Positions 1 to 6,489 of a stretch of DNA of 6,610 bases are shown here, piece by piece. The position numbers and the translations under genes were made by a program. The notes beneath the pieces were generated by a model, which made no database searches, was not told the DNA's origin, and worked only from the letters and a program-made list of their open reading frames with translations. The DNA is taken from assembly GCA_016198805.1 (NCBI GenBank), contig JACQHU010000183.1:1-6610 (forward strand), written 5' to 3'. How positions within the stretch are numbered: the stretch's first letter is position 1; each line of letters opens with the position of its first letter. The DNA comes from Armatimonadota bacterium. Its GTDB lineage: Bacteria; Sysuimicrobiota; Sysuimicrobiia; Sysuimicrobiales; Humicultoraceae.

Positions 1-2
1 CC

Positions 3-1289
3 CTGGCACCGGGCATCATTCCGGACCTGACCGGCCGCCTGTCCCGCGGCGCCGTGCTGATCTCCGGCACCAACGGCAAGACCACCACCGCGCGCCTGCT
101 GGGCGGCATCCTGGATGCGGCGGGCCTGGTGGTCATCCACAACCGGGCGGGCGCCAATCTGCTGTCGGGCATCGCCTCCGCGCTGGTCGAGCACACGACG
201 CCCGGCGGGCGGCCGCAGGGCGACATCGGCCTGTTTGAGGTGGACGAGGCCACGCTGCCCGCGGCCGTGGAGGCGACGCGACCGCGTGTGGTGGTACTGC
301 TCAACCTGTTTCGCGATCAACTCGACCGGTACGGCGAGATCGACCTCATCGCCGACCGATGGCGCCGCGCGCTGGCCGCGTTGCCGTCCGACGGCGTGGG
401 GGTGCTCAACGTGGACGACCCGCTGGTCGCCGACGTCGGGCGCACGTTCGGGGGTCAGACGCTGGGCTTCGGTCTCGATGAGTCGCCGGCGGGCCTGCCC
501 GCATCCAGGACACCCGAGCACGCGGCCGATTCCCGGTATTGCTATCGCTGCGGGCGGCCCTATGACTACGCGCTGGTGACGCTGGGACACATGGGGCACT
601 ACCGGTGCCCGGAGTGCGGCACCGCCCGGCCGCCGGTGCAGGTCCGCGCCACCGGCATCCGCCTGCACGGCGCCGACGGCGCCAGCCTGACCATCGCCGC
701 CGACGGCGTGGCGCTGCCGGTCCGCACCGTCCTGCCCGGACTCTACAACGTGTACGATGTGACGGCGGCAGCGGCAGGCGCGCTGGCGCTGGGGGTCGCC
801 GCGGAAACGATCGGCCGGGGCATCATGGCGACCGCCCCCGCGTTCGGCCGCGGCGAGCGGGTGACGATCGACGGCCATGAGGTGCTGATGCTGCTGGCCA
901 AGAACCCGGCGGGATTCAACGAGGTCCTGCGCACCGTGCTGCTGGCGGAAGAGACGCCGGTGCTGCTGATCGCCATCAACGATCTGATCGCCGACGGCCG
1001 GGACATCTCCTGGCTGTGGGACGTCGACTTCGAGATGCTGCGCGACCGGGCGCGAGCCGTGGTGGTGACCGGCATTCGCGCTCTGGACATAGCCCTGCGG
1101 CTCAAATATGCGGGCATCGACGGCGAGCGGATCGTCGTCGAGCGTGACGGCGGGCGCGCCATCGAGCGTGCCTGCCGGCTGCTGCGCCCGGGTGAGCGTC
1201 TGTATCTCCTTCCGACCTATACCGCCATGCTGCAGTTGCGCGGCCTGCTGGCCCGCAAGGGATACCTCCGGGGATTCTGGAACCAGTAG
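3..1289 (+). CDS. murT: Lipid II isoglutaminyl synthase, ATP-dependent subunit MurT (5' partial)
   Basis: MurT is the Mur-ligase-like half of the MurT/GatD complex. It uses ATP to activate the alpha-carboxylate of D-Glu in lipid II, then amidates it with ammonia from GatD to give D-isoglutamine on the cytoplasmic side. The frame is open to the window edge and reads LAPGIIPDLTGRL before the GTG at 54. That GTG lies just before the P-loop, so it is internal and the true start lies upstream. Visible parts, numbered from that GTG: P-loop GTNGKTTTA (5-13), FEVDEATL (61-68), NLFRDQLDRYGE (84-95), a Cys4 zinc ribbon inserted in the central domain (Cys163, 166, 185, 188), KNPAGFNEVL (283-292), and the DUF1727-type block DGRDISWLWDVDFE (314-327). 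In characterised complexes a MurT aspartate in the C-terminal domain completes the GatD catalytic triad; it probably lies in or near this block. Nothing looks damaged. The gatD gene follows after 9 bases. Confidence 0.95.
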   Translation: MAPGIIPDLTGRLSRGAVLISGTNGKTTTARLLGGILDAAGLVVIHNRAGANLLSGIASALVEHTTPGGRPQGDIGLFEVDEATLPAAVEATRPRVVVLLNLFRDQLDRYGEIDLIADRWRRALAALPSDGVGVLNVDDPLVADVGRTFGGQTLGFGLDESPAGLPASRTPEHAADSRYCYRCGRPYDYALVTLGHMGHYRCPECGTARPPVQVRATGIRLHGADGASLTIAADGVALPVRTVLPGLYNVYDVTAAAAGALALGVAAETIGRGIMATAPAFGRGERVTIDGHEVLMLLAKNPAGFNEVLRTVLLAEETPVLLIAINDLIADGRDISWLWDVDFEMLRDRARAVVVTGIRALDIALRLKYAGIDGERIVVERDGGRAIERACRLLRPGERLYLLPTYTAMLQLRGLLARKGYLRGFWNQ

Positions 1290-1298
1290 GGACCGGTG

Positions 1299-2078
1299 AT
1301 GGAACTCCGGATCTGTCATCTCTACCCCGATCTGCTGAATCTCTACGGCGACCGCGGCAACATCACCACCCTGGTGCGGCGTGCGCAGTGGCGCGGGATC
1401 GACGTGCGGGTCGTCGAGGCCCGCCTCGGCGACCCGATCGATCCGCGGGAGAACGACCTGTTCTTCATCGGCGGCGGCGAGGACCGGCAGCAGCGCCTGG
1501 CGGCGCCGGACCTGCGCCAGGTGAAGGGCGCCGCGCTGCGGGAGGCGGCAGCCTCGGACGCCGCGGTGCTGGCCGTCTGCGGCGGTTACCAGCTCCTCGG
1601 GCATTACTACCGTCCCGCCGACGGGCCCGACCTGGAAGGCCTGGGGCTGCTCAATCTTCACACCGTGCACCCCGGTCCCGGCGCCCGCCGTCTGATCGGA
1701 AACATCGTCATTAACGAGGCGACCTCGGGAACCCGGCTCGTCGGGTTTGAGAACCACGGGGGGCGGACCCACCTGGGCTCGCAGGCGCGTCCGCTGGGGA
1801 CAGTCGTGGTCGGGTTCGGCAACAACGGCGAGGACCGCACGGAGGGCGCGGTCTGGCGGTCGGTCTACGGCACGTACCTGCACGGCCCGCTGTTGCCCAA
1901 GAACCCGTGGCTCGCCGATCTCCTCATCGGTGTCGCCCTGCGCCGCCGGTACGGCGAGATGACCCTCCATCCGCTGCCAGATGCCGAGGAGCATCGCGCG
2001 GCGGAAGCCGCAGCCACGCGCGCCCGCGCGGGCGGCCCGCAAGCGGCGACCTCCCGTCGGCCGGGATCGCGGCTGTGA
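1299..2078 (+). CDS. gatD: Lipid II isoglutaminyl synthase, glutamine amidotransferase subunit GatD
   Basis: GatD is a class I (CobB/CobQ-like) glutaminase that releases ammonia from glutamine for MurT. The ATG at 1299 gives MELRICHLYPDLLNLYGDRG, the usual N-terminus. AGGG at 1288-1291 lies 7 bases upstream as a ribosome binding site. A GTG at 1296 would add one residue but has poorer spacing. The protein has 259 residues. The nucleophile is Cys94 in AVCGGYQLLG, and the catalytic His195 is in YLHGPLLPKNPWLAD. FENHGGRTHLG is also family-typical. The glutaminase lacks its own third triad residue, which MurT supplies in known complexes. The last roughly 35 residues (after MTLHPLPDAEEH) are an Ala/Arg/Gly-rich low-complexity tail beyond the usual domain end, probably disordered. 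The stop TGA overlaps the next gene's GTG start. Confidence 0.95.
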   Translation: MELRICHLYPDLLNLYGDRGNITTLVRRAQWRGIDVRVVEARLGDPIDPRENDLFFIGGGEDRQQRLAAPDLRQVKGAALREAAASDAAVLAVCGGYQLLGHYYRPADGPDLEGLGLLNLHTVHPGPGARRLIGNIVINEATSGTRLVGFENHGGRTHLGSQARPLGTVVVGFGNNGEDRTEGAVWRSVYGTYLHGPLLPKNPWLADLLIGVALRRRYGEMTLHPLPDAEEHRAAEAAATRARAGGPQAATSRRPGSRL

Positions 2079-3274
2079 ACGACGGGCGGGCCGTCTGGCG
2101 CATCGGCTTCATCATCGGCATCGGCCAGCTGGGGTTCGCCGTCGTCCTGCCTCTGCTGCCGCTGCACCTGACCGAGCGACTGGGCGCCAGCGTCAAACTG
2201 GTCGGCCTGATCGTGGCGACCTTCGCCCTGGTCGAGACGTTCTTCAAGACCGCATGGGGTGGGGTCGCCGACCGGTGGGGCCGCCGGCCGCTCGTGGTGG
2301 GCGGGTTGCTGCTGGCCAGCCTGGCGCCGCTGGCAATGACGGTCCTGCGGGTGCCGGTGCTGTTCGTCCCGCTGCGGCTCGTCGATGGCCTCGGGTCGGC
2401 CGCGCTGTGGCCGGCCGCGGCCGCGGCCGTCGCCGACGTGACGGCGCCGAACCGCCGCGCGACAGGCATGGCAGCGCTCAACATGTTCTTCCTGCTCGGA
2501 CTGTCGGCCGGGCCGGCACTGGGGCTGTTCGTCGCCGGGTGGGCCGGGGATTTCCGCGCTGGTTTCCTCCTGGCCAGCGCGCTGCTGGTCCTGGCCGCGC
2601 TGCTGGCGGCGCTGGTGTTCCCCCGGGACAATCATCATGGGAATCCCAACGAGGTGATGGTCGGCTACCACACGGCGGTGCCGCCGGCCCACCTGGAGAC
2701 CATCGTCGGCACCCTCCGATCGAACCCGCTGCTGTTCGCCCTCTATCTGGTGGCGTTCGTGCAGATGCTCGGCGCGGGACTGCTGGTGCCCATCGCCGCG
2801 ATCTACGCGAAGCGCGTGATCGGCCTCTCGGAGCATGCCATCGGCGTGGTGTTTCTCAGCGTGGTAATCGCGGTCGGCGTGGCGACCGTGCCGGCAGGCC
2901 GACTGGCGGACCGCGTGGGCAAGCCGCACCTGATGGCCGCCGGCATGCTGCTGGGAACTGCCGGCATGTGGATCCTTGCCCTCAGCGAGCAGTTCGTCGA
3001 GCTGGTGGTGGCCGCCGTCCTGCTGGGCGCGAGTTACGCGATCTCGACGCCTGCCCTGCTGGCGCTGGTGAGCGAACTGGCGCCGCCCGGCCGGCTGGGG
3101 CTCGCCCTTGGCGCCTCGGAAACGGTACAGGGTCTGGGGCTCGTGCTCGGCCCGCTGCTGGGCGGCCTGGTGTGGGATGCCTTCGGCCCGCGCGCGCCGT
3201 TTCTGGGGAGCGCGCTGGCGCTGACCGCGGGCACCGTCATCGCGGCGGTGGCACTGCGACGATCCGCCGGCTGA
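2075..3274 (+). CDS. MFS transporter, 12-helix drug:H+ antiporter-like
   Basis: This is a 399-residue major facilitator superfamily permease of the inner membrane, probably a proton-coupled exporter. The GTG at 2075 overlaps the gatD stop as GTGA, which suggests translational coupling; in-frame codons further upstream only shadow the gatD tail. Helix 1 starts at about residue 9. Motif A, GGVADRWGRRPLV, lies in the loop between helices 2 and 3 (62-74). A degenerate second copy, AGRLADRVGKP, lies in the loop between helices 8 and 9 (274-284). GLSAGPALGLFVAGW (142-156) resembles the antiporter motif C of helix 5. A charged central loop (about 183-215, PRDNHHGNPNE) separates the two six-helix halves. 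The substrate cannot be told. Its place after murT-gatD may hint at a cell-envelope or antibiotic-efflux role, but this is only context. Confidence 0.88.
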   Translation: MNDGRAVWRIGFIIGIGQLGFAVVLPLLPLHLTERLGASVKLVGLIVATFALVETFFKTAWGGVADRWGRRPLVVGGLLLASLAPLAMTVLRVPVLFVPLRLVDGLGSAALWPAAAAAVADVTAPNRRATGMAALNMFFLLGLSAGPALGLFVAGWAGDFRAGFLLASALLVLAALLAALVFPRDNHHGNPNEVMVGYHTAVPPAHLETIVGTLRSNPLLFALYLVAFVQMLGAGLLVPIAAIYAKRVIGLSEHAIGVVFLSVVIAVGVATVPAGRLADRVGKPHLMAAGMLLGTAGMWILALSEQFVELVVAAVLLGASYAISTPALLALVSELAPPGRLGLALGASETVQGLGLVLGPLLGGLVWDAFGPRAPFLGSALALTAGTVIAAVALRRSAG

Positions 3275-3290
3275 GGACGCCCCGGGTGCC

Positions 3291-4166
3291 CTACGACGAC
3301 CCCGGCGGTGAGGTGTCGTCCCGCCCCAGCAGCCGGTCTGCCTGGATCAGCAGCACGCCGCCCAGGACGAGCGCCGCGCCAAGCCACTGTACGGCTCCGA
3401 ACGACTCGCGCAGGATCAGCGCGCCGCTGGCTGATGCGACCACTGGCTCCAGCGTCGCCACGACACTCGCCCTCCCCGCTTCCACCCACTGCAGTCCGCC
3501 GATATAGAGGAGGTACGCCGCGGTCGTCGGGACCAGGATCACGTAGACAAGCGCCGGGACTGCCGCGTCCGGGGGCCGCTGCAGTCCGCCCGGGGCCGCC
3601 ACCAGGAAGAGGGCGGCCAGGAGGAACAGGACGCCGAATCCCAGCGCGTACACCACGGTCGTCAGGGGAGAATACCGGCGCAGGGCCGTCTTCCCAAAGA
3701 TGCTGTAGAGGGCATACGTCAGGCCGGCGCCCAGCCCGGCCAGCACACCGGCGCCGGTGATGCGCAGGGCGCCGGTCCTGGCGCCGCTGATGACCAGCGC
3801 GCACCCGGCGACGGCCAGCGCGGCCGAGGCGACCTTCGTGCGCGTCACGGGCTCCGCAAAGAGCAGCCGGGCCAGCAGCACCACCCAGATGGGCGCCGTG
3901 TAGAGCAGCACGGCGGCCGTGGCCACGGTGGTCAACGCGATGGCCGTGAAGTAGACGGTCATGAAGCCGGCCACGCTCACCGCGCCGTAGGCCGCGAAGA
4001 GCGGCAGATCCCGCCGCGCGACGCGCAGCGCGGGGCGGGCGAAGAGCAGACAGTACGCGATCAGGAGGATGCACGCGCCGGCCGCGCGCCAGGTCGCCGC
4101 TTCCAGCGGGGTCAGGCCGGCGGCGAACAGACGGCGTGATGCCAGACCCAGGGTGCCCCAGGCCAC
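3291..4166 (-). CDS. EamA/DMT-superfamily permease (start uncertain)
   Basis: This is a member of the drug/metabolite transporter superfamily with two EamA repeats and about ten helices. From the GTG at 4166 it has 291 residues. The first repeat ends with LLYTAPIWVVLLARLLFAEP (87-106); the second ends with LEPVVASASGALILRESFG (239-257) followed by a last helix. The start is a problem. Family members usually begin about 10 to 15 residues before WGTLG, and the in-frame upstream codons do encode that half-helix (LGYAAVAAAAVAWGTLG). However, no ATG, GTG or TTG occurs in this frame between the GTG at 4166 and a TGA at 4322-4320, and no Shine-Dalgarno precedes the GTG. A CTG at 4196 would restore helix 1. 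An ATG at 4189 is out of frame by one base. The substrate is unknown; the gene lies downstream of the GT2/PIG-L gene on the same strand. It ends 16 bases from the convergent MFS gene. Confidence 0.85.
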   Translation of the reverse strand: MAWGTLGLASRRLFAAGLTPLEAATWRAAGACILLIAYCLLFARPALRVARRDLPLFAAYGAVSVAGFMTVYFTAIALTTVATAAVLLYTAPIWVVLLARLLFAEPVTRTKVASAALAVAGCALVISGARTGALRITGAGVLAGLGAGLTYALYSIFGKTALRRYSPLTTVVYALGFGVLFLLAALFLVAAPGGLQRPPDAAVPALVYVILVPTTAAYLLYIGGLQWVEAGRASVVATLEPVVASASGALILRESFGAVQWLGAALVLGGVLLIQADRLLGRDDTSPPGSS

Positions 4167-4215
4167 GGCCGCCGCAGCGACTGCGGCATAGCCCAGCGGG
4201 GCGCTGGCCGCCGGG

Positions 4216-4287
4216 CCGGGGTTCAGCGTCGGGCCAGGCCTCAGCGTCGCGCCGGGGTTCGGCGACGGCCTAGGGTTCAGCGACGGC
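4216..4287. repeat. 18-bp tandem repeat, four degenerate units
   Basis: There are four head-to-tail 18-base units: 4216-4233 ccggggttcagcgtcggg, 4234-4251 ccaggcctcagcgtcgcg, 4252-4269 ccggggttcggcgacggc and 4270-4287 ctagggttcagcgacggc. Neighbouring or next-neighbour units match at 14 to 15 of 18 positions. On the minus strand the last unit encodes the C-terminus AVAEP and the TAG stop of the GT2/PIG-L gene. The other three lie in the gap before the EamA gene and would read AVAEPR, RDAEAW and PDAEPR in the same frame. Flanking 18-mers do not continue the pattern. The most likely origin is slippage or tandem duplication of the gene end. Confidence 0.85.
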
Positions 4288-5841
4288 GAAGAGCTCGTTT
4301 TGACGGATGAAGCTCGACATCAGCAGCCGCAGGTAGGGGCTGTCCAGCTGACTGCGGTAGTCGCGCATGGCCGTCCGTTTCATCTCGAGCTCTTCAGGGA
4401 GCAGGTCGAACCGGAGCCACCGGGTCGACTCCCACATGGACTTTGGCGGGAGCAGGGGTGCCTCGGGTGCATAGCGGAACGGGCGCGGAAAGTCCCAGGC
4501 ATGGACCAGGTACGTATACAGGCGCGGCGGCTGGTGCTCCCTGTAGTCTACCGCCCGGATCGCCTGCCGCACGAACTGATAGAGGGCCTGGTGATCACTG
4601 TGCCGGTCGGCCGGGTGATGCGTCAGCACCACGGTAGGCCGGATCACGGTCAGGATCGTCCCGAGGTCATGCAGGAGATCCTTGCCCGTATACGGCGCGT
4701 TGGGCCGAAATGCCATGCGGTACGGGGAAGCCGACGCCTTCGTGAACGGCGAGACATACGGCCGCGTGGGATCGCGTCGCGGCGAGGCCAGCTGCCAGAG
4801 CCCGCGGTCGGGATATCCAAGGAAGAAGACGTGATCAGGCGGCACCCCCAGCCGCCCCAGCGCCTGCAGCGCCTCGCGCTGCCGCAGCATGCCCTCGGCG
4901 ATGAAGTCCGCGGGCCGGGGCAGCGGCCGGCGACTGGTGATCGCGGCGGCCAGGCGGTTACCGTCGCCGTTGGTGCCGAAGACCACCCACACCTGGGCGC
5001 CCACGCTGTGGGCGCGCTGGATCAGCCCGCCCGCGGCCAGCAGTTCGTCGTCGGCGTGCGCCGCGACGATCAGGTACCGGTCCTCGGGCGTGGGCTCGGG
5101 GAACGGTTCCAGGGTGCTGCCTCTCACGCGACTCGTCGTGAACAGTCCCATACCGAGATACGCCAGCGTCACCACCAGGGTCGTGAGGGCCAGCACGCGG
5201 CTCCGCGGCCCCCTCGCGCCGTACCGGCGGGGCCGGCGCACGCGGACCACTTCCACGGTCATGCGGACTTTCCCCCGCCATCCCTGGATGAAGCCGTACT
5301 TCTCCTCCTTCAGGTGATGATTGACGCCCGTAAACCGCACGCGCGCGACCTTCCACCTCTCTCGCCAGGCCGTCTTCGTCAGCGCCCGCTCGAAGCCGAA
5401 CCGCGTGGCCGCCAGGTGCGGGCGGCATAGCAGGCAGTCGCGGTGGACGACCCGAATCCCGGAAAGGTGCGGGACCACCGCCTGCCGCAGGTCGCCTGCG
5501 AGCACGCCCACCGCCATGTGCGCATCGCCATCGACGACGCGGCGGATCAGGGCCTCCAGTTCGCAGGGCTTCAGGTTCTCCAGGTCGGCATCGAGCAGCA
5601 GCAGGACGCGTTCCGAGGCGCGCCGGGCGCCGGCCAGGATCGCCCCGCCTTTGCCCAGATTCTTCGGGAGCTGTACGATCACGTCGGCGCCGGATGCGAC
5701 GGCGACCTCCGCGGTGCGGTCGGTGGAGCCGTCCGAGACGACGATGATCTCGGTGACCTCCTCGACGCCGCGGACCGCCGCGATCACCTGGCCGATCAGG
5801 CGCTCTTCGTTGTAGGCGGCGATAATGCAGGAAACGCCCAT
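4270..5841 (-). CDS. Fusion protein: GT2 glycosyltransferase, membrane segment, PIG-L/LmbE N-deacetylase
   Basis: This is a 523-residue two-enzyme fusion. Residues 1 to about 205 are a GT-A fold family 2 glycosyltransferase: SCIIAAYNEE (4-13), VVSDGSTD (34-41), LPKNLGKGGAI (58-68), metal-binding LLLDADL (81-87) and HLKEEKYGF (176-184). A strongly basic stretch (about 199-215) precedes one hydrophobic helix (216-234, VLALTTLVVTLAYLGMGLF). Residues about 255-500 form a PIG-L domain (the family of MshB, BshB and GlcNAc-PI de-N-acetylase). It has AHADDELLAAGG (261-272) with metal/catalytic residues His262, Asp264 and Asp265, GTNGDGN (289-295), and HPADRHSDHQAL (409-420) with the expected third metal ligand His417. 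The usual Pro of AHPDDE is Ala here. The ATG at 5841 was chosen because the GT2 fold begins there; longer in-frame sequence only shadows the methyltransferase gene. No Shine-Dalgarno is visible, and the ATG lies 2 bases after the upstream stop, so coupled translation is likely. An overlapping GTG at 5847 is the alternative. Substrates are unknown. Confidence 0.88.
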   Translation of the reverse strand: MGVSCIIAAYNEERLIGQVIAAVRGVEEVTEIIVVSDGSTDRTAEVAVASGADVIVQLPKNLGKGGAILAGARRASERVLLLLDADLENLKPCELEALIRRVVDGDAHMAVGVLAGDLRQAVVPHLSGIRVVHRDCLLCRPHLAATRFGFERALTKTAWRERWKVARVRFTGVNHHLKEEKYGFIQGWRGKVRMTVEVVRVRRPRRYGARGPRSRVLALTTLVVTLAYLGMGLFTTSRVRGSTLEPFPEPTPEDRYLIVAAHADDELLAAGGLIQRAHSVGAQVWVVFGTNGDGNRLAAAITSRRPLPRPADFIAEGMLRQREALQALGRLGVPPDHVFFLGYPDRGLWQLASPRRDPTRPYVSPFTKASASPYRMAFRPNAPYTGKDLLHDLGTILTVIRPTVVLTHHPADRHSDHQALYQFVRQAIRAVDYREHQPPRLYTYLVHAWDFPRPFRYAPEAPLLPPKSMWESTRWLRFDLLPEELEMKRTAMRDYRSQLDSPYLRLLMSSFIRQNELFAVAEP

Positions 5842-5843
5842 GG

Positions 5844-6479
5844 TCACGCCGTCGCCCGCTGCGCGAGGAAGTAGCGCCCGCTCCCGACCCGCCGGGTCTC
5901 GACCGACGCGCAGCCCAGCGCCCGCAGGTGACTGGCCAGGGACCGCACGACCCACGGCAGCACCGGTCCTCCGGCCGAGTAGCTCAGCACGATCCAGCCC
6001 CCGGGCTTGAGCACGCGCACCAGCTCCCGTGGCACGGGAAAGGCGTTCTGCACCGACACGAGATCGAACGACCCCGGGCGAAACGGCAGCCGCGCGGCAT
6101 CCGCCGCGGCAAAGCGGACGGACCAACCACCGGCGCGCGCGTGCTGTGCGGCCCGCGACAGCATCGCGGGCGAGAGGTCGACGCCCACGCCCCGGCAGCC
6201 GGGGAAGCAGCGGACCACCGTGCCGATGACGGCGCCCGTGCCGGTGCTGACATCGAGCACCAGCTCAGGGCGGTCCGGGATCCGGGCGAGCGCGGCCTCC
6301 AGCGGGACGAAATAATCCTTCTGGGGGATCACGTCGGCGTCATAGCGGGACGCCAGCGCGCCGTACCGGCGGCGCGCCATGGCCCGCTGCAAGGACGAGC
6401 CGACAAACCGTGAGGTCAGGGTCCCCACGGTCAGGTAGATCGTATCGGTGAGGAACGAACTCAGCCAGATCGCCCGCAT
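5844..6479 (-). CDS. Class I SAM-dependent methyltransferase
   Basis: This is a 211-residue Rossmann-fold methyltransferase of the Methyltransf_11/UbiE-like type. SAM-binding motif I is VLDVSTGTGAV (74-84), the acidic end of strand 2 is Asp101 in GVGVDLSPAML, followed by ADAARLPF (126-133), SFDLVSVQNAF (137-147) and LRVLKPGGWIVLSY around 155-167. RYGALASRYD (38-47) resembles the segment before motif I in quinone and small-molecule methyltransferases. The first about 30 residues are hydrophobic to amphipathic and may associate with the membrane. The ATG at 6479 was chosen because GGAG (6489-6486) lies 6 bases upstream. A GTG at 6542 would add 21 Arg/Pro-rich residues without support. The stop TGA is followed after 2 bases by the GT2/PIG-L start, so the two genes are probably co-translated. 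The methyl acceptor is unknown. Confidence 0.85.
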   Translation of the reverse strand: MRAIWLSSFLTDTIYLTVGTLTSRFVGSSLQRAMARRRYGALASRYDADVIPQKDYFVPLEAALARIPDRPELVLDVSTGTGAVIGTVVRCFPGCRGVGVDLSPAMLSRAAQHARAGGWSVRFAAADAARLPFRPGSFDLVSVQNAFPVPRELVRVLKPGGWIVLSYSAGGPVLPWVVRSLASHLRALGCASVETRRVGSGRYFLAQRATA

Positions 6480-6483
6480 CACG

Positions 6484-6489
6484 TTCTCC
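6484..6489 (-). promoter_or_regulatory. Ribosome binding site of the methyltransferase gene
   Basis: On the minus strand this reads GGAGAA, with GGAG ending 6 bases before the ATG at 6479. It is the clearest Shine-Dalgarno on this strand and decides the start in favour of 6479 over the GTG at 6542. It also marks this gene as the probable first gene of the minus-strand set within the window. Confidence 0.65.

Noticed and set aside
2411..2427. Palindromic ggccgcggcc-type sequence in the MFS gene
   Set aside because: It arises from a run of alanine codons in a membrane helix and is simple low complexity.
1865..2929. Long minus-strand open frame of 354 codons opposite gatD and the MFS gene
   Set aside because: It lies antisense to two well-supported genes. 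Its product is rich in Arg, Gln, His and Asp with no domain, as expected for a shadow frame in high-GC DNA.
3264..3320. Inverted repeats between the convergent genes (ccgccgg 3264-3270 with ccggcgg 3302-3308; gacgac 3295-3300 with gtcgtc 3315-3320) as a terminator
   Set aside because: Stems are only 6 to 7 bp with long loops and no T-run on either strand. Such matches are common at this GC content.
3034..4074. Minus-strand open frame in the same frame as the GT2/PIG-L gene, which could suggest TAG read-through
   Set aside because: The frame stays open because of base composition, and the region encodes the permease in another frame. The product is Arg/Gly/Ala-rich with no domain.
4300..5430. 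Plus-strand open frame of 376 codons opposite the GT2/PIG-L gene
   Set aside because: It is antisense to a gene with clear enzyme motifs, has low-complexity Arg/Gln/Pro composition and shows no recognisable domain.
5842..6126. Upstream in-frame extension of the GT2/PIG-L frame
   Set aside because: The extra 95 residues overlap the methyltransferase gene in another frame and look like its shadow; the GT2 fold starts at the ATG at 5841.
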